Source: Cafeteria roenbergensis
Lineage: Eukaryota; Sar; Bigyra; Bicosoecida; Cafeteriaceae
Assembly (NCBI GenBank): GCA_008330645.1
Contig: VLTN01000035.1
Location: forward strand, 62,001 to 126,000
Length of the DNA: 64,000 bases
Reading direction: 5' to 3'
Position numbers and translations under genes: made by a program. A model generated the notes under the pieces. The model saw only the letters and a list, made by a program, of their open reading frames with translations. It searched no databases and was not told the origin of the DNA. Every line of letters begins with the position of its first letter. Position 1 is the first letter of the stretch. This document shows, piece after piece, positions 11,283 to 21,838 of this stretch.

Positions 11283-14200
11283 GCCGAGTCGCTCGCCCGC
11301 ACAGCCTGCCGCGCCCTGTGCAGGGCCGCCTCCGTGGCCTCGCAGCGCCCCTCAGCGTCCCGCGCACGCTCCTGAGCTTGGGCAAGCGCTGCTGTCGCTT
11401 CGCGGGTTGCCGCCTCCGCCAGCGCTGCTCGGCGCTCCGCCCTGGCCACTGCGCTGGACAGCTCTGCGACGAGGTCTGCGCTGCGGGGTGACGCCTCGTC
11501 GTCGGAGGGCAGGGCGCTGCCCCGCCCCTCCGAGCGGCCGCCGGGCTTGGCAGGCGGCGTGCACGCGGTGCCGCCAGGGCGTCCGCTGCTCACAGACCCG
11601 AGCGCCCTGGCTCTGCGCTGGCGCTGCGTGGGCGTGACGAGGTGGCCCATGCCCATCCCGCTCATCACCAGCGTCTGCGCGGTCGGCACCACCAAGCCGC
11701 TGCGCACCTCCACGGAGGAGGAGGGCCGGAACAGCCGGCCGGACCCCTCGCGGGCCGGAGTGCGGTCGCGGGAGGACCCGGCAGAGCCGCTCGGTGTCCG
11801 GCCCGGGGCGCCTGCGCCGGCGGCCGCAGCCGCGGGCCGAGGCACGGACGGGGCCGCTGGCGACGCACCCGCGGCTCGAGCGCGGGCCTGCAGCCGCTCG
11901 ATCGCCGCCCGCACTGCAGCCCGGCTCGCCTCCGCCTCGTCGTGGGCGTCTGCCAGAGCGGCGGCGGCCTCTTCCACGCTCTGCGCCGACACCGTGCGCG
12001 ACCGTCCGAGCGACGCGTCCGCCCCGGATCCCGACGGCGAGGCGAGGCCGGATCCCTCGCCCGCCGCGGTCCGCCGTGCCTGTGCTCGCAGGGCCTCGGC
12101 GGAGGCGCGCAGCGCGGCTGACGTCGCCCGCTCGCGGTCCAGGTCCTCGCGCAGCACCGCCGCCTCCCCACGCGCGCGGCGAGCGGACGCGTCGGCCGCC
12201 TCTGCGCTCGCCCGTGCGGCGGCAACCTGGGTCTCCATGGCGCGCATCGCAGCCTCGGCCTCTGCCCTGGCGGCCGCGTCCGCGCGGCTGGGCGACGCGG
12301 CCCGCTTCGTCGGGGGCGACTCGGTCTGGAGCGGCTGCGAGTGGACTCGCCGCGACAGGTCTGCAATGGCTGCCTTTGACAAGGCCAGCTGCGACTCCGC
12401 CTCGTCCCGCGCGTTGCGAGCCTCCGCCACCGCGCCGCGCAAGCGCGCGCACTCCTCGAGCGCAAGGCTGCTCTCCCGGGCGGCGGCCCGCATCCGGGCG
12501 TCAAACCGCTCCGCCGCCGCCGCCAGCTCGGCCTGACCTGCCTGCTCCGCGACGCGCGCGGCATCGCGGCTTGCTGCGAGCGAGGCCTCGGCAGTCTCCA
12601 AGCGATGCTTGAGCTGCGACACCTCGGCCTCGGCCGCTGCTCCGTGCTGCCGCAGCCCGTCGCGGATGAACCCCGCCTCCTCCTCCTGCTCGCGCAGCTT
12701 CGCCGCCATGTCCTCCTCCTGCTCGCGCAGCTTCGCCGCCATGTCCTCCTCCTGCTCGCGCAGCTTCGCCGCCATGTCCTCCTCCTGCTCGCGCAGCTTC
12801 GCCGCCATGTCCTCCTCCTGCTCGCGCAGCTTCGCCGCCATGTCCTCCTCCTGCTCGCGCAGCTTCGCCGCCATGTCCTCCTCCTGCTCGCGCAGCTTCG
12901 CCGCCATGTCCTCCTCCTGCTCGCGCAGCTTCGCCGCCATGTCCTCCTCCTGCTCGCGCAGCTTCGCCGCCATGCCCTCCTCCTGCTCGCGCAGCTTCGC
13001 CGCCATATCCTCCTCCAACTGCTGTAGCTGGGCCTCCGCCGCCTGCGCCCGCGCCTTCAGCGCCTCACACCGCGCCTCCGAGTCTGCGAGGCCCTTCCGA
13101 GCCGCGGCTGCCTCGCTGGACATCCGTGCCGCTTCCGCGCGCAGCCCCTCAGCGTGCCGGGCCTGGGCTGCGGCCCGCTCTGCCGCAGCTGCCGCCTCGG
13201 AGCGGGCCCGCTCTGCCGCTGTCCGCGCCTCTGACGCCTCCGCCTCAGCGGCCTCCGCCCGCTCCAGCAAGGCAGTCTGCGCCGCCGCGGCCTGTGCCGC
13301 CACGCGACGCGCCTCGTCGGCGCTAGCCGCTCCCTGCCTCTGCCGGCTCGCCGCCGCCGCCTCCGCCCTCCTGCGCTCTGCCGCTGCCAGCGCCTCGGCC
13401 TCCGCCGCCTTCGCCTCCGCCGCCGCGGCCTTCTTCTCGGCTCGCTCGGCCGCCTCCTCCGCGGCAGCCGCCCTCGCCCTCAGCTCTGCCGCCTGCCTGG
13501 GCCCCGCGGCGCCCGCTGGCAGGCGCGCGGCTGCCAGCGCCCTGGCCTCCTCCTCCGCCGCCCGCCGCTCTGCCCGGCAGGCGCGCGCCTCGGCCTCATC
13601 CAAGGCCGCTTCCAGCTCCACTTGGCTGGATCGAAGTGCCTCCAGCTGCTCTGCCAGGCGCCGCTCCGCCGCCATGTGAGCGTCGGCTGCGTGGCGCAGC
13701 TCGCTGCGCTGCCGCGACGCAGCGGCCGCGGAGGCGGCGGAGGCCTCTGCGGCCTGGCGGCTGCTGTCAGCAGCAGCCTCGGCTGCTGTCCTGGCCCTGA
13801 GCTCTGCCGCTTCGCCCTCCGCCCTCGCCCGCTCCTCCGCCGCCTCTGCTCGCTGCCTGGCTGCCTCAGCTGAGCGAGCCTGTGAGACCGCCTCTGCCGC
13901 TGCCGCTTCGGCTGCCTTTGCGCGGGCCTCCGCGCGCTGCCTCGCCGCACGGGCTTCGTCCCTTGCTGCCTCTGCCGCCTCCACCTGCGCCTGGGCGCGG
14001 CCGAGCGACGCCCTGGCGGCGGCGGCGTCGGCCTCATTGGCGTCCAGGTCGGCCCGAGCGGCGCGCTCTGCGGCACGGGCCCTCGTCAGAGCGGCGCGCA
14101 GCTCGGCAATATCAGCTGCAGCCTGCTCGGCTGCGTCTGGGGGTGAGGGGTCGCGCGAGCCGGCCTCTCCGGTGGAAGGCTCGTCCTCTTCGGCCGAATC

Positions 14201-14809
14201 CATGCCCGCGCTGGACGCGTTCACCGCCGCGCGCCGCACCCTGCCTCGGCCTTGGTCGCGCGCACTCGGCGTGCCCGAGGCGTCCACTGGATGCGGCACA
14301 GCATCGGGTGGGCTGGCTGCAGCGCCCGTGGCCGCCGCGGGCGGCTCGGTCCCTGGCCGCCGCGCAGGACCGGCTCGGCCCAGCGGGGCGGGCTCTGTAT
14401 GACTGAGCCCAGGGAGCACAGCATGTGCACGGCCTTGCGTGGGGCCCGGGGTCCTGCCCCCGAAGGTCGACGCCACACGCGCTCGTCTTGGAGGCTCGGC
14501 CGGCGACCAGCCGTTGCGCACGTCGTAGACAGTCTGGGCGGCCCGGCCCGAAGGAAAGTCGCCCGACTCCTTCGCCCACTTGGAGGGAGGCTCGTCGTCG
14601 CCTTCCGAGGGCCCGAATGCCGTGTGCCCTCGCGCTGCGACTCGCGCCGGCAGCTTCGGGCCGGCGGCAAAAGCCCCCTTGCGCGAGTCCCATGGCGACT
14701 CTGGGCTCGAGCCGCGCGCCATTCGGAGGCGGCTTCGCGCGCTGTTTGCCTCGACTTGCGACAGGAGTCTCCAAGCAAGGGAGCGCGAGGTGGGCGTGCC
14801 GTCCTCCAT
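10943..14809 (-). CDS. Long Ala/Glu/Arg-rich coiled-coil protein with hendecad repeats
   Basis: The minus-strand frame is open through the whole span and gives about 1288 residues from ATG 14809 (MEDGTPTSRSLAW). The frame stays open to 15022 without a better ATG. The first 250 residues are Ser/Pro/Gly-rich and probably disordered. The remainder is a near-continuous coiled coil dominated by Ala, Glu and Arg (AERAARADLDAN and similar), as in tropomyosin-like or basal-body fibrous proteins. In its centre ten copies of the 11-residue unit EEDMAAKLREQ are encoded by a nearly perfect 33-bp DNA repeat. A run of ten Gln lies near the C-terminus (11252-11281). No enzymatic domain is seen and I cannot name a family; composition alone would make database matches to myosin tails or golgins misleading. 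A structural or scaffold role is inferred. Confidence 0.7.
11252..11281 (-). repeat. (CAG)10 polyglutamine tract
   Basis: Ten uninterrupted CTG triplets on the plus strand, read as Gln codons on the coding minus strand, followed by PPPQ. It lies in the C-terminal part of the coiled-coil protein. Confidence 0.95.
12678..13007 (-). repeat. 33-bp tandem repeat, ten copies, in coding sequence
   Basis: The unit encodes EEDMAAKLREQ. Ten head-to-tail copies are almost identical in DNA; visible changes are an EEG variant in the second copy of the protein and a synonymous change at its boundary copy. The period of 33 bp keeps the frame, and 11 residues is the hendecad period of coiled coils, so copy-number change would lengthen a rod without breaking it. 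Confidence 0.97.
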
Positions 14810-15471
14810 GGCAAGGCCCAGCTCCGTCGTAAAACTTGGCACCTGAGACAGGCTGTGCGTGGCTCGGCGGTGCCCCCCCCCCGCCTCCTCGGCGCCAGCG
14901 GGGTGGGACTGCCCACTACAGTGGGAGGCTTGCCGCTGTGGCGTGGAAACAAGGGGCGAGCAGAGATGCGAGCGGCTCGCTGCCGACGCGCGAGCTGCTG
15001 GCAGAGTCACACGTCGCGCCACAGGTCAGACGCCAGGAAGGCCGGTCTGCTCGGCGCGCCAACGCACGCGCCGAGCCTGTTGCGCGCACACAGTCATTGA
15101 AAGGGTCCCCGCGGACGAGTCCTCCCGCGGCTCAACTCCGCGGCTCGTTCGGCACCCGCTGTCCCAAGGCAGGCCGCTGCGTGGGCATCGGCTGCCGTGC
15201 CTGCCAGTGTGCCAGGGATTTGGGCAAGGCGACCTGACTACTTCGCGCGCGTGCGGCCCTACCAAGGCCCCGCTTCAGAACAGCACCTCGCTGGCTCTCG
15301 CGCCACAAGATGAAGGCGGTGTGCAGGGCCACGCCCGCACAGAGACTGTTGATTGCGAACGCGACACACACGAACACACGCACTCACAGAGAGATAGGCA
15401 GAGCGCGGAGAGCGGGGTAGAGAGCGCGCGCGCGCGGGACGCGTGTGCGAGCGCAAGGCGCACGGGTGCTC
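14810..15471. other. Intergenic spacer upstream of the coiled-coil gene
   Basis: Holds the promoter of the minus-strand coiled-coil gene and the 3' UTR of UTP7. The stretch 15360-15440 is purine- and CA-rich low-complexity DNA (cacacgaacacacg, then ga/gcgcg runs). No gene is recognised. Confidence 0.5.
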
Positions 15472-17463
15472 TCAGAAGAAGCGGCGGAGGGCCCTGGACG
15501 CCGCGCCGTCCGTGGCGGCCTTCTCGCGGGCCAGAGCTGCGCCGGTAGCCGGGGCAGCCTTTCCCTTGCCCGCGCTGCGCTCCTTGCGCGTTGCCTCCTC
15601 CATAAGCTGGCGGGCCTTGGTGATGACGTTGGACTGGCGCTTGGCCCGCAGCCGCGTCGAGTGGCTCTTGCCGCGGGACTTGCCCTTCTTGGCCCGGATG
15701 CCGGCCGATTCGGCGGCTTCCTCGCGGGCGCGGCGCTCCTCCAGCAGGACGTCGGCGGGGGCGCGGTCGACGCCGGCCACGGCATCGGGGTTGAGGGCGA
15801 TGGTGTCCGGCGCAAGCTTGTCGAGGGCGGCCCGCACGTCGCGGTCGCGGCGCATCTTGAGTGACTCGTGCGGGTCCAGGCCGGCGCGCGTGTCGGTGCG
15901 GGGCTCGCCGGACCCGGGCACGAGGACGGCCTGGGCGCCGCCGCTGTGGCCGAGGCCCAGCACGTCCTCAAAGGGCCTGAACTGCACGGACACGACCTCT
16001 TGACCGGGCACCGCGTGCCGCATGTACGGCGCGGAGGCTTTGGTGCGCAGCGCGTCGTTCCAGACCTGCACGTGGGGGCCAAAGCCACAGGCGACCATGC
16101 CTCGCTGGGAAACGTCCAGCGCGCCGGCAGGGCGGGCGGTGAAGTAGTCATGGACGAGGCCGAAGGCGGCGGAGAGCCCTGCGGCGGCGCCGCGGCCGGC
16201 AGCGGCGGCGCTGCCGACGCCGCCCACGCCGGCAGCGGCGGCCGCCACGGCGGCGCCCGACGCGACGGAGGAGCCTCGCAGGTCCCACACGCGCATGCGG
16301 GCGTCGGCTCCGGAGGTGACCATGTAGGAGCCGGTGGGGTCGACGGCGACGGCGGTGACAGGGCCGCGATGCGCGAGCAGCTTCACGACGGGCTGGGGCA
16401 TGTTGGGCGTCCACATGGTCACGAGCCCGCTGGAGTGGCCGGCGATGACGACGGCGTTGTGGGGGTTCTGCGCGAGCACTGAGCAGCTGCCGAGCTTGGT
16501 CCGGTGCTGGGATACGAGGCTGCCGGTGGAGATGTCGCGGTACTTGAGCCAGCCGGCGGTGCCCACGGTGGCGAGGATCATGTGGTGGGGCAGGTACGTC
16601 ATGGCGCGCGGCTCGGCGTGGTCGTGGAGGACGTGGACCTCCGCGCCCGTGCGGTCGTAGATGTGGGTGCACTTGCGCTGGGCAACGGCCACCATCTCGT
16701 CGCTCTGGAGGAAGCACGCGTCGTACGACGCCTCGCCGGTGAGGAACTCGCCCTTGATCTTGCCGATGAGGGCGTCGAAGACGGCGACGTGGCCGCCGCC
16801 GCGGCCGCAGAGGAGCATGTGGCGGCCGTTGCGGCCGTAGCGGACCTTGTAGGGGCCGTGCGACGGCAGCTGCAGGTCGAGCGCCTTCCGCTGCGCCTCA
16901 GACCCCACCGCCGCGAGCACATCGCTCTGCTTTACCTTGTACGTGCGCTCCAAGGGCCCGTCCACCTCGATCGCGCCGGCGGTCTCCGTCGCCAGGATCT
17001 CTGCGCGGGCGGCCGCGAGGGCCGCGCTGGCAGCCAGGCGGTCGCCATGGCGCAGCTCGGACCGGAGCTTCTTGTCCGCGATGTCGCGGCGGCTCACACC
17101 GGCGCCGCGAGACAGCTTGCCCACGGCCTCCGCAACCCGCGGGATGGCCAAAGACCGGGCCGCCGCCGTCGAGCTCGCCTGGCGCTTCTTGCGCGCCTTG
17201 GCGTTCGTTGCAGCGGCCGCGCCGGTGGGTGCCGCCAGTGCGTCGCGGACGACCGTGTCCGCGGCGCTCAGGGTCGCCGTCGCGCTCGGCTCCGGAACCG
17301 CCGCGCCACGCGCGACCGCAGGAACCGCGCCCAGCGCGGCAACCACGGGGGCCACTGTCGTGCGGCGCTTGGCGGCGGCTTCCTTCCCTCCGCTGCTGTC
17401 TGTGCGGGGCCGCTTTCCGGGCCGCTTTGCGCTGCCCGAACGCTTCGGGCCGCCACCGTCCAT
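15472..17463 (-). CDS. UTP7: U3 snoRNP protein UTP7 / BING4 (WDR46), WD40 repeats
   Basis: Intronless, 663 residues from ATG 17463 (MDGGGPKRSGSAKRPG). The N-terminus is basic and Ala-rich, as expected of a nucleolar protein. The family core runs from LERTYKVKQSDV through LQLPSHGPYKVRYGRNGRHM, and WD repeats include HMLLCGRGGGHVAVFDA, ATVGTAGWLKYRD and SYMVTSGADARMRVWDLRG. The C-terminal BING4CT region follows (KASAPYMRHAVPGQEVVSVQ, PFEDVLGLGHSGG, VPGSGEPRTD) and the tail is a Lys/Arg-rich segment with KKGKSRGKS. UTP7 is part of the small-subunit processome that cleaves pre-18S rRNA in the nucleolus. An Ala/Gly-rich insert interrupts the last WD blade near residue 420. It lies head to head with the NAC-beta gene. 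Confidence 0.95.
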   Translation of the reverse strand: MDGGGPKRSGSAKRPGKRPRTDSSGGKEAAAKRRTTVAPVVAALGAVPAVARGAAVPEPSATATLSAADTVVRDALAAPTGAAAATNAKARKKRQASSTAAARSLAIPRVAEAVGKLSRGAGVSRRDIADKKLRSELRHGDRLAASAALAAARAEILATETAGAIEVDGPLERTYKVKQSDVLAAVGSEAQRKALDLQLPSHGPYKVRYGRNGRHMLLCGRGGGHVAVFDALIGKIKGEFLTGEASYDACFLQSDEMVAVAQRKCTHIYDRTGAEVHVLHDHAEPRAMTYLPHHMILATVGTAGWLKYRDISTGSLVSQHRTKLGSCSVLAQNPHNAVVIAGHSSGLVTMWTPNMPQPVVKLLAHRGPVTAVAVDPTGSYMVTSGADARMRVWDLRGSSVASGAAVAAAAAGVGGVGSAAAAGRGAAAGLSAAFGLVHDYFTARPAGALDVSQRGMVACGFGPHVQVWNDALRTKASAPYMRHAVPGQEVVSVQFRPFEDVLGLGHSGGAQAVLVPGSGEPRTDTRAGLDPHESLKMRRDRDVRAALDKLAPDTIALNPDAVAGVDRAPADVLLEERRAREEAAESAGIRAKKGKSRGKSHSTRLRAKRQSNVITKARQLMEEATRKERSAGKGKAAPATGAALAREKAATDGAASRALRRFF

Positions 17464-18491
17464 TTTGCTCGCGTACACGGCTGCCTGGCGCTGCCTCGAC
17501 CTGTGCCTCGCGCCTGGCCGTGCCTTTGCACTGCCGGGGGAGTGTTTCGCCCGCCCCGGGGCGCGGCGCCGGCGCCGGAGTCGGTCGCTTTGCCCCGCAG
17601 GGCAGGGCAGAGCCGCCCCCCGCAAGCCCCCATTTGCCTGCAGGCTCTGCCGGAGAGCCTCGACGTCAAGGTTCCTGCGCCGTCGTGCCGGCCCCCTGGC
17701 GTGGTGCGCCGCACTTCTCCCGAGGCGGTCGCCGTAGCGAGACCCTCCCCTGCTCTTCGCCCAGGTGGCACATAGAAACATGCCCGGTACCGCTGCCGAG
17801 AACCGGTGAGGCCGCGCTGCCACTGCCTTCTCAGACTCTGCTCGCTCGGCTCTCGTCGACTGCTGGATTGCGGGCGCGGCTCTGGGCCGGAGGCGTCCCA
17901 GCCCTGAGCGGGGGCGGCGCCGCCCTGGCCGGCAGCCCCTTGTGCTCCTGGCGCCCAGGCGCGGCCGACCCCAGCCCTTGGGCGGCGCGCCCCGCGTCGC
18001 TGCCCAGCCTGGCCGCCCGACGGCGGGAAGGGCTTTCGGCCCGACTGCGTGCGCCGTGGCAACTGGGCCGCCTGGGCTGGCCGTCCGGTCGGCGCGCCCC
18101 GGCGCGACGAGCTTCCCCCGGCTGCGGGTGCGGACGCTCTGGGGGGCGCCCGGCCGTTCCAGAGGGCGGCGCGTGCCTGGGTGGGCTGGGGGCTGGACGC
18201 CAGCGCCCGGAGCCTCCCGGCCGGCAATTGCACTGGAGCAGACCCTCTGCGGCGACAGAGTTGCCCGCTGTCGCAGGGGGACCAGGTCGGCGCGCCCAGG
18301 CGCGCTCGCCCTTCCCCGGCCAGCAGCCGGGGGTGGGGGAGGGGGGGGCAAGGAGGGACGGGAGGGGGCGGGAGGATGTCTCCGCTCTCGCGCGCTCGCG
18401 GCTGTCTCTCCTTTCGCGCTCGCAACGTTCTCGGCTCCCGGTTTCTGTGTTCGCTCCCTTGTCCCGCCACAGTGCCCGCCTTCGGGCCAAG
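17464..18491. promoter_or_regulatory. Divergent promoter region, UTP7 / NAC-beta
   Basis: About 1 kb separates the two ATGs. The last 110 bases before the NAC-beta start are pyrimidine-rich (tctctcctttcgcgctcg and neighbours), a composition often seen in leaders of highly expressed translation genes. No specific transcription-factor site can be named. Confidence 0.45.
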
Positions 18492-18941
18492 ATGGAGAAG
18501 TCCGCTGGCGCCAAGCGCGGTGGTGTGCGCAAGGTGGTGAAGAAGAAGCGCTCCAACGCGACCGCTACCAAGGAGCGCGCCCTCCTCCAGGTTGTGCGCA
18601 AGCAGAACATGCGCTCGATGGACATCGAGGGCGTGACCATGGTCAAGGAGGACGAGTCCCTCGTGACCTTCAAGGAGCCCAAGCTCATGCTTGCCCCCAA
18701 GGGCGGCGCCTTCGTGGTGCAGGGCAAGGCGGAGACCAAGACCGCGGCTGAGGGCCTTGCGCACCTCCTTGGCAGCATGGGCGGCTCCAGCGGCTTCGGC
18801 CCCCGCGAGATCGCTCGCATCCAGCAGCTCATGGCCGAGGCCAAGCGCGCCCCGGCCGCGCCTGCCTCCGGCATGGGCGCCGACGTCGAGTCCTTCGACG
18901 ACGACGAGGACGATGAGGCTGACGGCGTCACCGCCGAGTGA
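18492..18941 (+). CDS. BTF3: Nascent polypeptide-associated complex subunit beta (BTF3)
   Basis: Intronless, 149 residues. The N-terminus has the ribosome-binding basic patch RKVVKKKRS, and the NAC domain follows as NMRSMDIEGVTMVKEDESLV, FKEPKLMLAPKGGAFVVQG and KTAAEGLAHLLG. These match BTF3/NAC-beta family features. NAC-beta pairs with NAC-alpha at the ribosomal tunnel exit, binds emerging chains and restrains wrong SRP targeting. The C-terminus is acidic (SFDDDEDDEADG), typical of the family. Length is normal. The divergent partner UTP7 also serves ribosome production, which may mean shared regulation (inference). Confidence 0.93.
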   Translation: MEKSAGAKRGGVRKVVKKKRSNATATKERALLQVVRKQNMRSMDIEGVTMVKEDESLVTFKEPKLMLAPKGGAFVVQGKAETKTAAEGLAHLLGSMGGSSGFGPREIARIQQLMAEAKRAPAAPASGMGADVESFDDDEDDEADGVTAE

Positions 18942-19348
18942 GTCTTCTCCTCTGCTCTCCCAGCTCGCTGCCGAAGGTCACTTTCCGACCAGCTTTGCCC
19001 GGAGCGCGATGCTCTCTGGCGACGTGCGTGCGGGTTTGGTAGCCGCTGCCTCCGAACGGTTCCGCTCATGGAGTTCTCTCTCCGCCGCGCTGCAAGTCGC
19101 CGGCGCGTGTGCTTTGGCCCGGCCCTTCCAGGCACGCGCGCGCCTGCTAGTTTCACACAGCCACTCTGCATCGCTGGAGCCTCCGACACGGGCAGCTGGC
19201 CAGGCGGCCAGCTTCAAAGCAGTCACAGTTCGCGCCTCTGCCAGCGCTGCACATCGGAGCTGCCCGGCCCCCACTCCCGCTCGCTCGCCCCGCTCCCGGC
19301 CAAGCGGTAGCACAGGGGCGTGGCGGAAGCGAGCCCCGCCGGGCAGCC
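18942..19348. other. Intergenic spacer after NAC-beta
   Basis: Head-to-tail spacer with the NAC-beta 3' UTR and the promoter of the next gene. Nothing else is recognisable. Confidence 0.5.
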
Positions 19349-21838
19349 ATGGCGCTCTACGACTCGGCCCGCTCCTTTCGCACCGAAACGATGGGCGCCA
19401 GCGCGCTTGCGATTGCCGCGGCCGCCGTGAAGCGCCGCCGCAGCATGGCCTCGCCCAAACTGGTGCTCCGCCCCAGGGGCGACGAGGACTGGGACCTTGA
19501 CGATGCGCCCTTGCCGAGCGACCGTGGCGAGGCGTGTCCCTCGCCTCAGCCCAGGAGGAGCATTGCCTCGGTGGGCGCCAGCGCTTCCCGCTCGCCTGCG
19601 CTTGGACCGGCACCAGCGAGGCCGCCCCAGACGGCAAGGGACCACACTCCAAGCGATGCACCGCCTACTCCCGAGACGATGCAGCCGGGCGCGGCTCGAG
19701 CGTCTCCGGCGCGAGGCCTGCGCGGAGCGTCAGCGGGCGACAGCGGCGCGCGAGCAGCGCCAGCAAGCTCCACAGGCCGCAGCATTCCGTCGCTCGCTGC
19801 GATCAGCAGTGTCTCCGCGCCTGTGGCAGCCCAACCTGCGGCCCCTGCGGTCGTCCAGGGCAAGCGGAGCGCAAAAGGTCCTCGGGGCTCGCTGGAGCTG
19901 CTTAGGTCGCGCCCCATGCCCCGCTCGGGCGGAACCTCTGCCGCTGCTGTCGGCGGAACCCGCCCACTGTCTCTCCCTGGGCCGTCCTCGGCTGCCCGGG
20001 AGGCTGGAGCGGCCGGGGGCGTCGCCGCGGGGCTGGCGGGCTTGTCGGGCCAGAGCAGCCTGGCGCGGGCCGCCACAGCCTCCAGACGCGGCCGGGCGAG
20101 CGTCGAGTCGAGGGACCCGGGAAGGGCTCGCAAGCGAGGGCGCGAGCGTGCTGCGCAGACATCGGACGAGGAGAGCGAAGGCGACGCCGTGTCGGTGGTC
20201 AGCGCGCGGCAGCGGGCCCGGCGCAGCCTCGGGTCGCCGCGCCAGGACGCCTCGCACGGAGCGGACACCAACGCCCCGGGTCAGGACGCCGCCTTCGGCG
20301 CCCGTCTCTCGCAGGCGGGCGCGGCGCCGGCTGGTCACGCTGGCCCCGCTGGCGCCGCCTCCTCCCCCGGCGACGCTGCTGCGACCGCTGTCGACGAGCC
20401 CGGCCCGGCCGGTGGTTCCGCCGACCCGCGCGGCCGCGGCCAGGGTTCAGAGCGGCAGGCAACCCCTCGCCGCGGGCTGCTCGGCCTCAGGCTTCCCGGC
20501 TGCCGCGCCGCGGAGTGGGAGCCCGCGAACGGATCGGCCGTGGTCGTGGCGGGCAGCGTGCGGCTGTCGCTGCAGGAGGCCGTGGCTGGCAGCAGAATCA
20601 TCACCGGCGCGGGCCCTGCCGGCGAGGACGGGGGCGACCAGGGCGCGAGGCGCGCCGTGAAGCTGGACGTTGCCGCCTGGTGGCCTCTGTCGGACGGCGA
20701 CAGGGCGTGGCTGATCGGCGGCGCACTGCCACCTGGTCCCCCGGGCCGGAAGCCGTGTCCCCGCGGCATGGTGCGCGCGGGAGGCGCGGACGGCGCCCAG
20801 CGCACCCTCCGGGCCCTGCTGGAGCGGTGCCAGCGCCAGGATCCGGACCCGCCGGCTGCGGGGCCGCCGGGCGCCGCGCAGCCGCTTCATGGGACGGAGG
20901 TGGCCCCCGAAGACAAGGCCCGGTCGGCCCTCCCAGCGCGGCGCCGGGACGACGACTCCAGCGATGACGACGACGCTGCTGCTGGCCCCGCTGCCGGCAA
21001 AGGCGACGGTGTTGAATGCGGCGTTGGCGCTGCCGATCGGGAGGGTGGCGCGAGCACCGGGCCGGGCGCGCGCCGCGAGGGCGGCATCCTGGCCGCCAGC
21101 GGCTCCTCCGGGGGCGGCCACGCTAGCTCCGCTCTGCCGCAGCGCTCGTCGTCGGCTCCGCTGTTGCAGCAGGTCGCTGCTCGCAGCAGCGCCGCTGTCG
21201 GTGCGCTGGCGGGGTGGCTGCCCCTTCCGGCCCAGCCGCTGGCTGCATTCGTGCTGCCGGTGGCGTCGCTCGCGCGGCTGCTGCAGCGCGCGCGTCTGCG
21301 CCCGAGGGGCCTCTCCGCTCGGCACCCAGCCATCCCCTGCGCCATCGAGGTGGCGGGCGTGACGGCGGCCCCGCTGGTCGGCGCTGGATCCGAAGGGCTG
21401 CAGCCCTCGGCGGCATCCTGGCCCCTCGTTGGGGCAGCGGGGGGCGGGCGAGGCGCGGCTGCAGGCAAGCCCACGCCCTGGGACGAGCCACGGGCCATAT
21501 CTTCGCGGGAGGCGGCGGCCGCGACTTGCGTCGCGCCGGGCGGGGCGGGCAGCCCGGCCCGCCCGAGCGCCAGCTGGGCCCGAGAGGGGGCCTGCCAGAG
21601 CGTTCCGTGCCCCGCGCCCGCCGCCGGACGCCTTGCCGCCCGGATGGGCTTCCAGGGGTCCGCCTGCTCGGGCGACTGGGTGGCCCGCGGCCACCTGTGG
21701 CGCTTCACGCTGGAGGGGTGGGCGCTGTCCTCCAAGGGGGGCGGGCTTGCGCTCTATGCCCAGCGCTCCGCGCCGCCGGCCTCCCTCGTCTTGGCCCGAA
21801 GGCAGCTGGTGGCGCTGGCGCGGGGAGAGGACGCCTAA
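19349..21838 (+). CDS. Large low-complexity protein of unknown function
   Basis: Open from ATG 19349 (MALYDSARSFRTETMG) to TAA 21838, 829 residues, no intron needed. Roughly the first 380 residues are Ala/Ser/Arg/Pro-rich and look disordered, with patches such as KRRRSMASPK and RKRGRERAAQTSDEESEGD that resemble nuclear localisation and CK2 sites. A more ordered segment near residues 395-490 contains WEPANGSAVVVAGSVRLSLQ and VKLDVAAWWPLSDGDRAWLI. After an acidic stretch (DDDSSDDDD) a hydrophobic Ala/Leu segment and a C-terminal region with CSGDWVARGHLWRFTLEGWA end the protein. I recognise no family. The regular WxL patterns suggest two small beta-rich domains separated by disorder. Confidence 0.6.
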   Translation: MALYDSARSFRTETMGASALAIAAAAVKRRRSMASPKLVLRPRGDEDWDLDDAPLPSDRGEACPSPQPRRSIASVGASASRSPALGPAPARPPQTARDHTPSDAPPTPETMQPGAARASPARGLRGASAGDSGARAAPASSTGRSIPSLAAISSVSAPVAAQPAAPAVVQGKRSAKGPRGSLELLRSRPMPRSGGTSAAAVGGTRPLSLPGPSSAAREAGAAGGVAAGLAGLSGQSSLARAATASRRGRASVESRDPGRARKRGRERAAQTSDEESEGDAVSVVSARQRARRSLGSPRQDASHGADTNAPGQDAAFGARLSQAGAAPAGHAGPAGAASSPGDAAATAVDEPGPAGGSADPRGRGQGSERQATPRRGLLGLRLPGCRAAEWEPANGSAVVVAGSVRLSLQEAVAGSRIITGAGPAGEDGGDQGARRAVKLDVAAWWPLSDGDRAWLIGGALPPGPPGRKPCPRGMVRAGGADGAQRTLRALLERCQRQDPDPPAAGPPGAAQPLHGTEVAPEDKARSALPARRRDDDSSDDDDAAAGPAAGKGDGVECGVGAADREGGASTGPGARREGGILAASGSSGGGHASSALPQRSSSAPLLQQVAARSSAAVGALAGWLPLPAQPLAAFVLPVASLARLLQRARLRPRGLSARHPAIPCAIEVAGVTAAPLVGAGSEGLQPSAASWPLVGAAGGGRGAAAGKPTPWDEPRAISSREAAAATCVAPGGAGSPARPSASWAREGACQSVPCPAPAAGRLAARMGFQGSACSGDWVARGHLWRFTLEGWALSSKGGGLALYAQRSAPPASLVLARRQLVALARGEDA

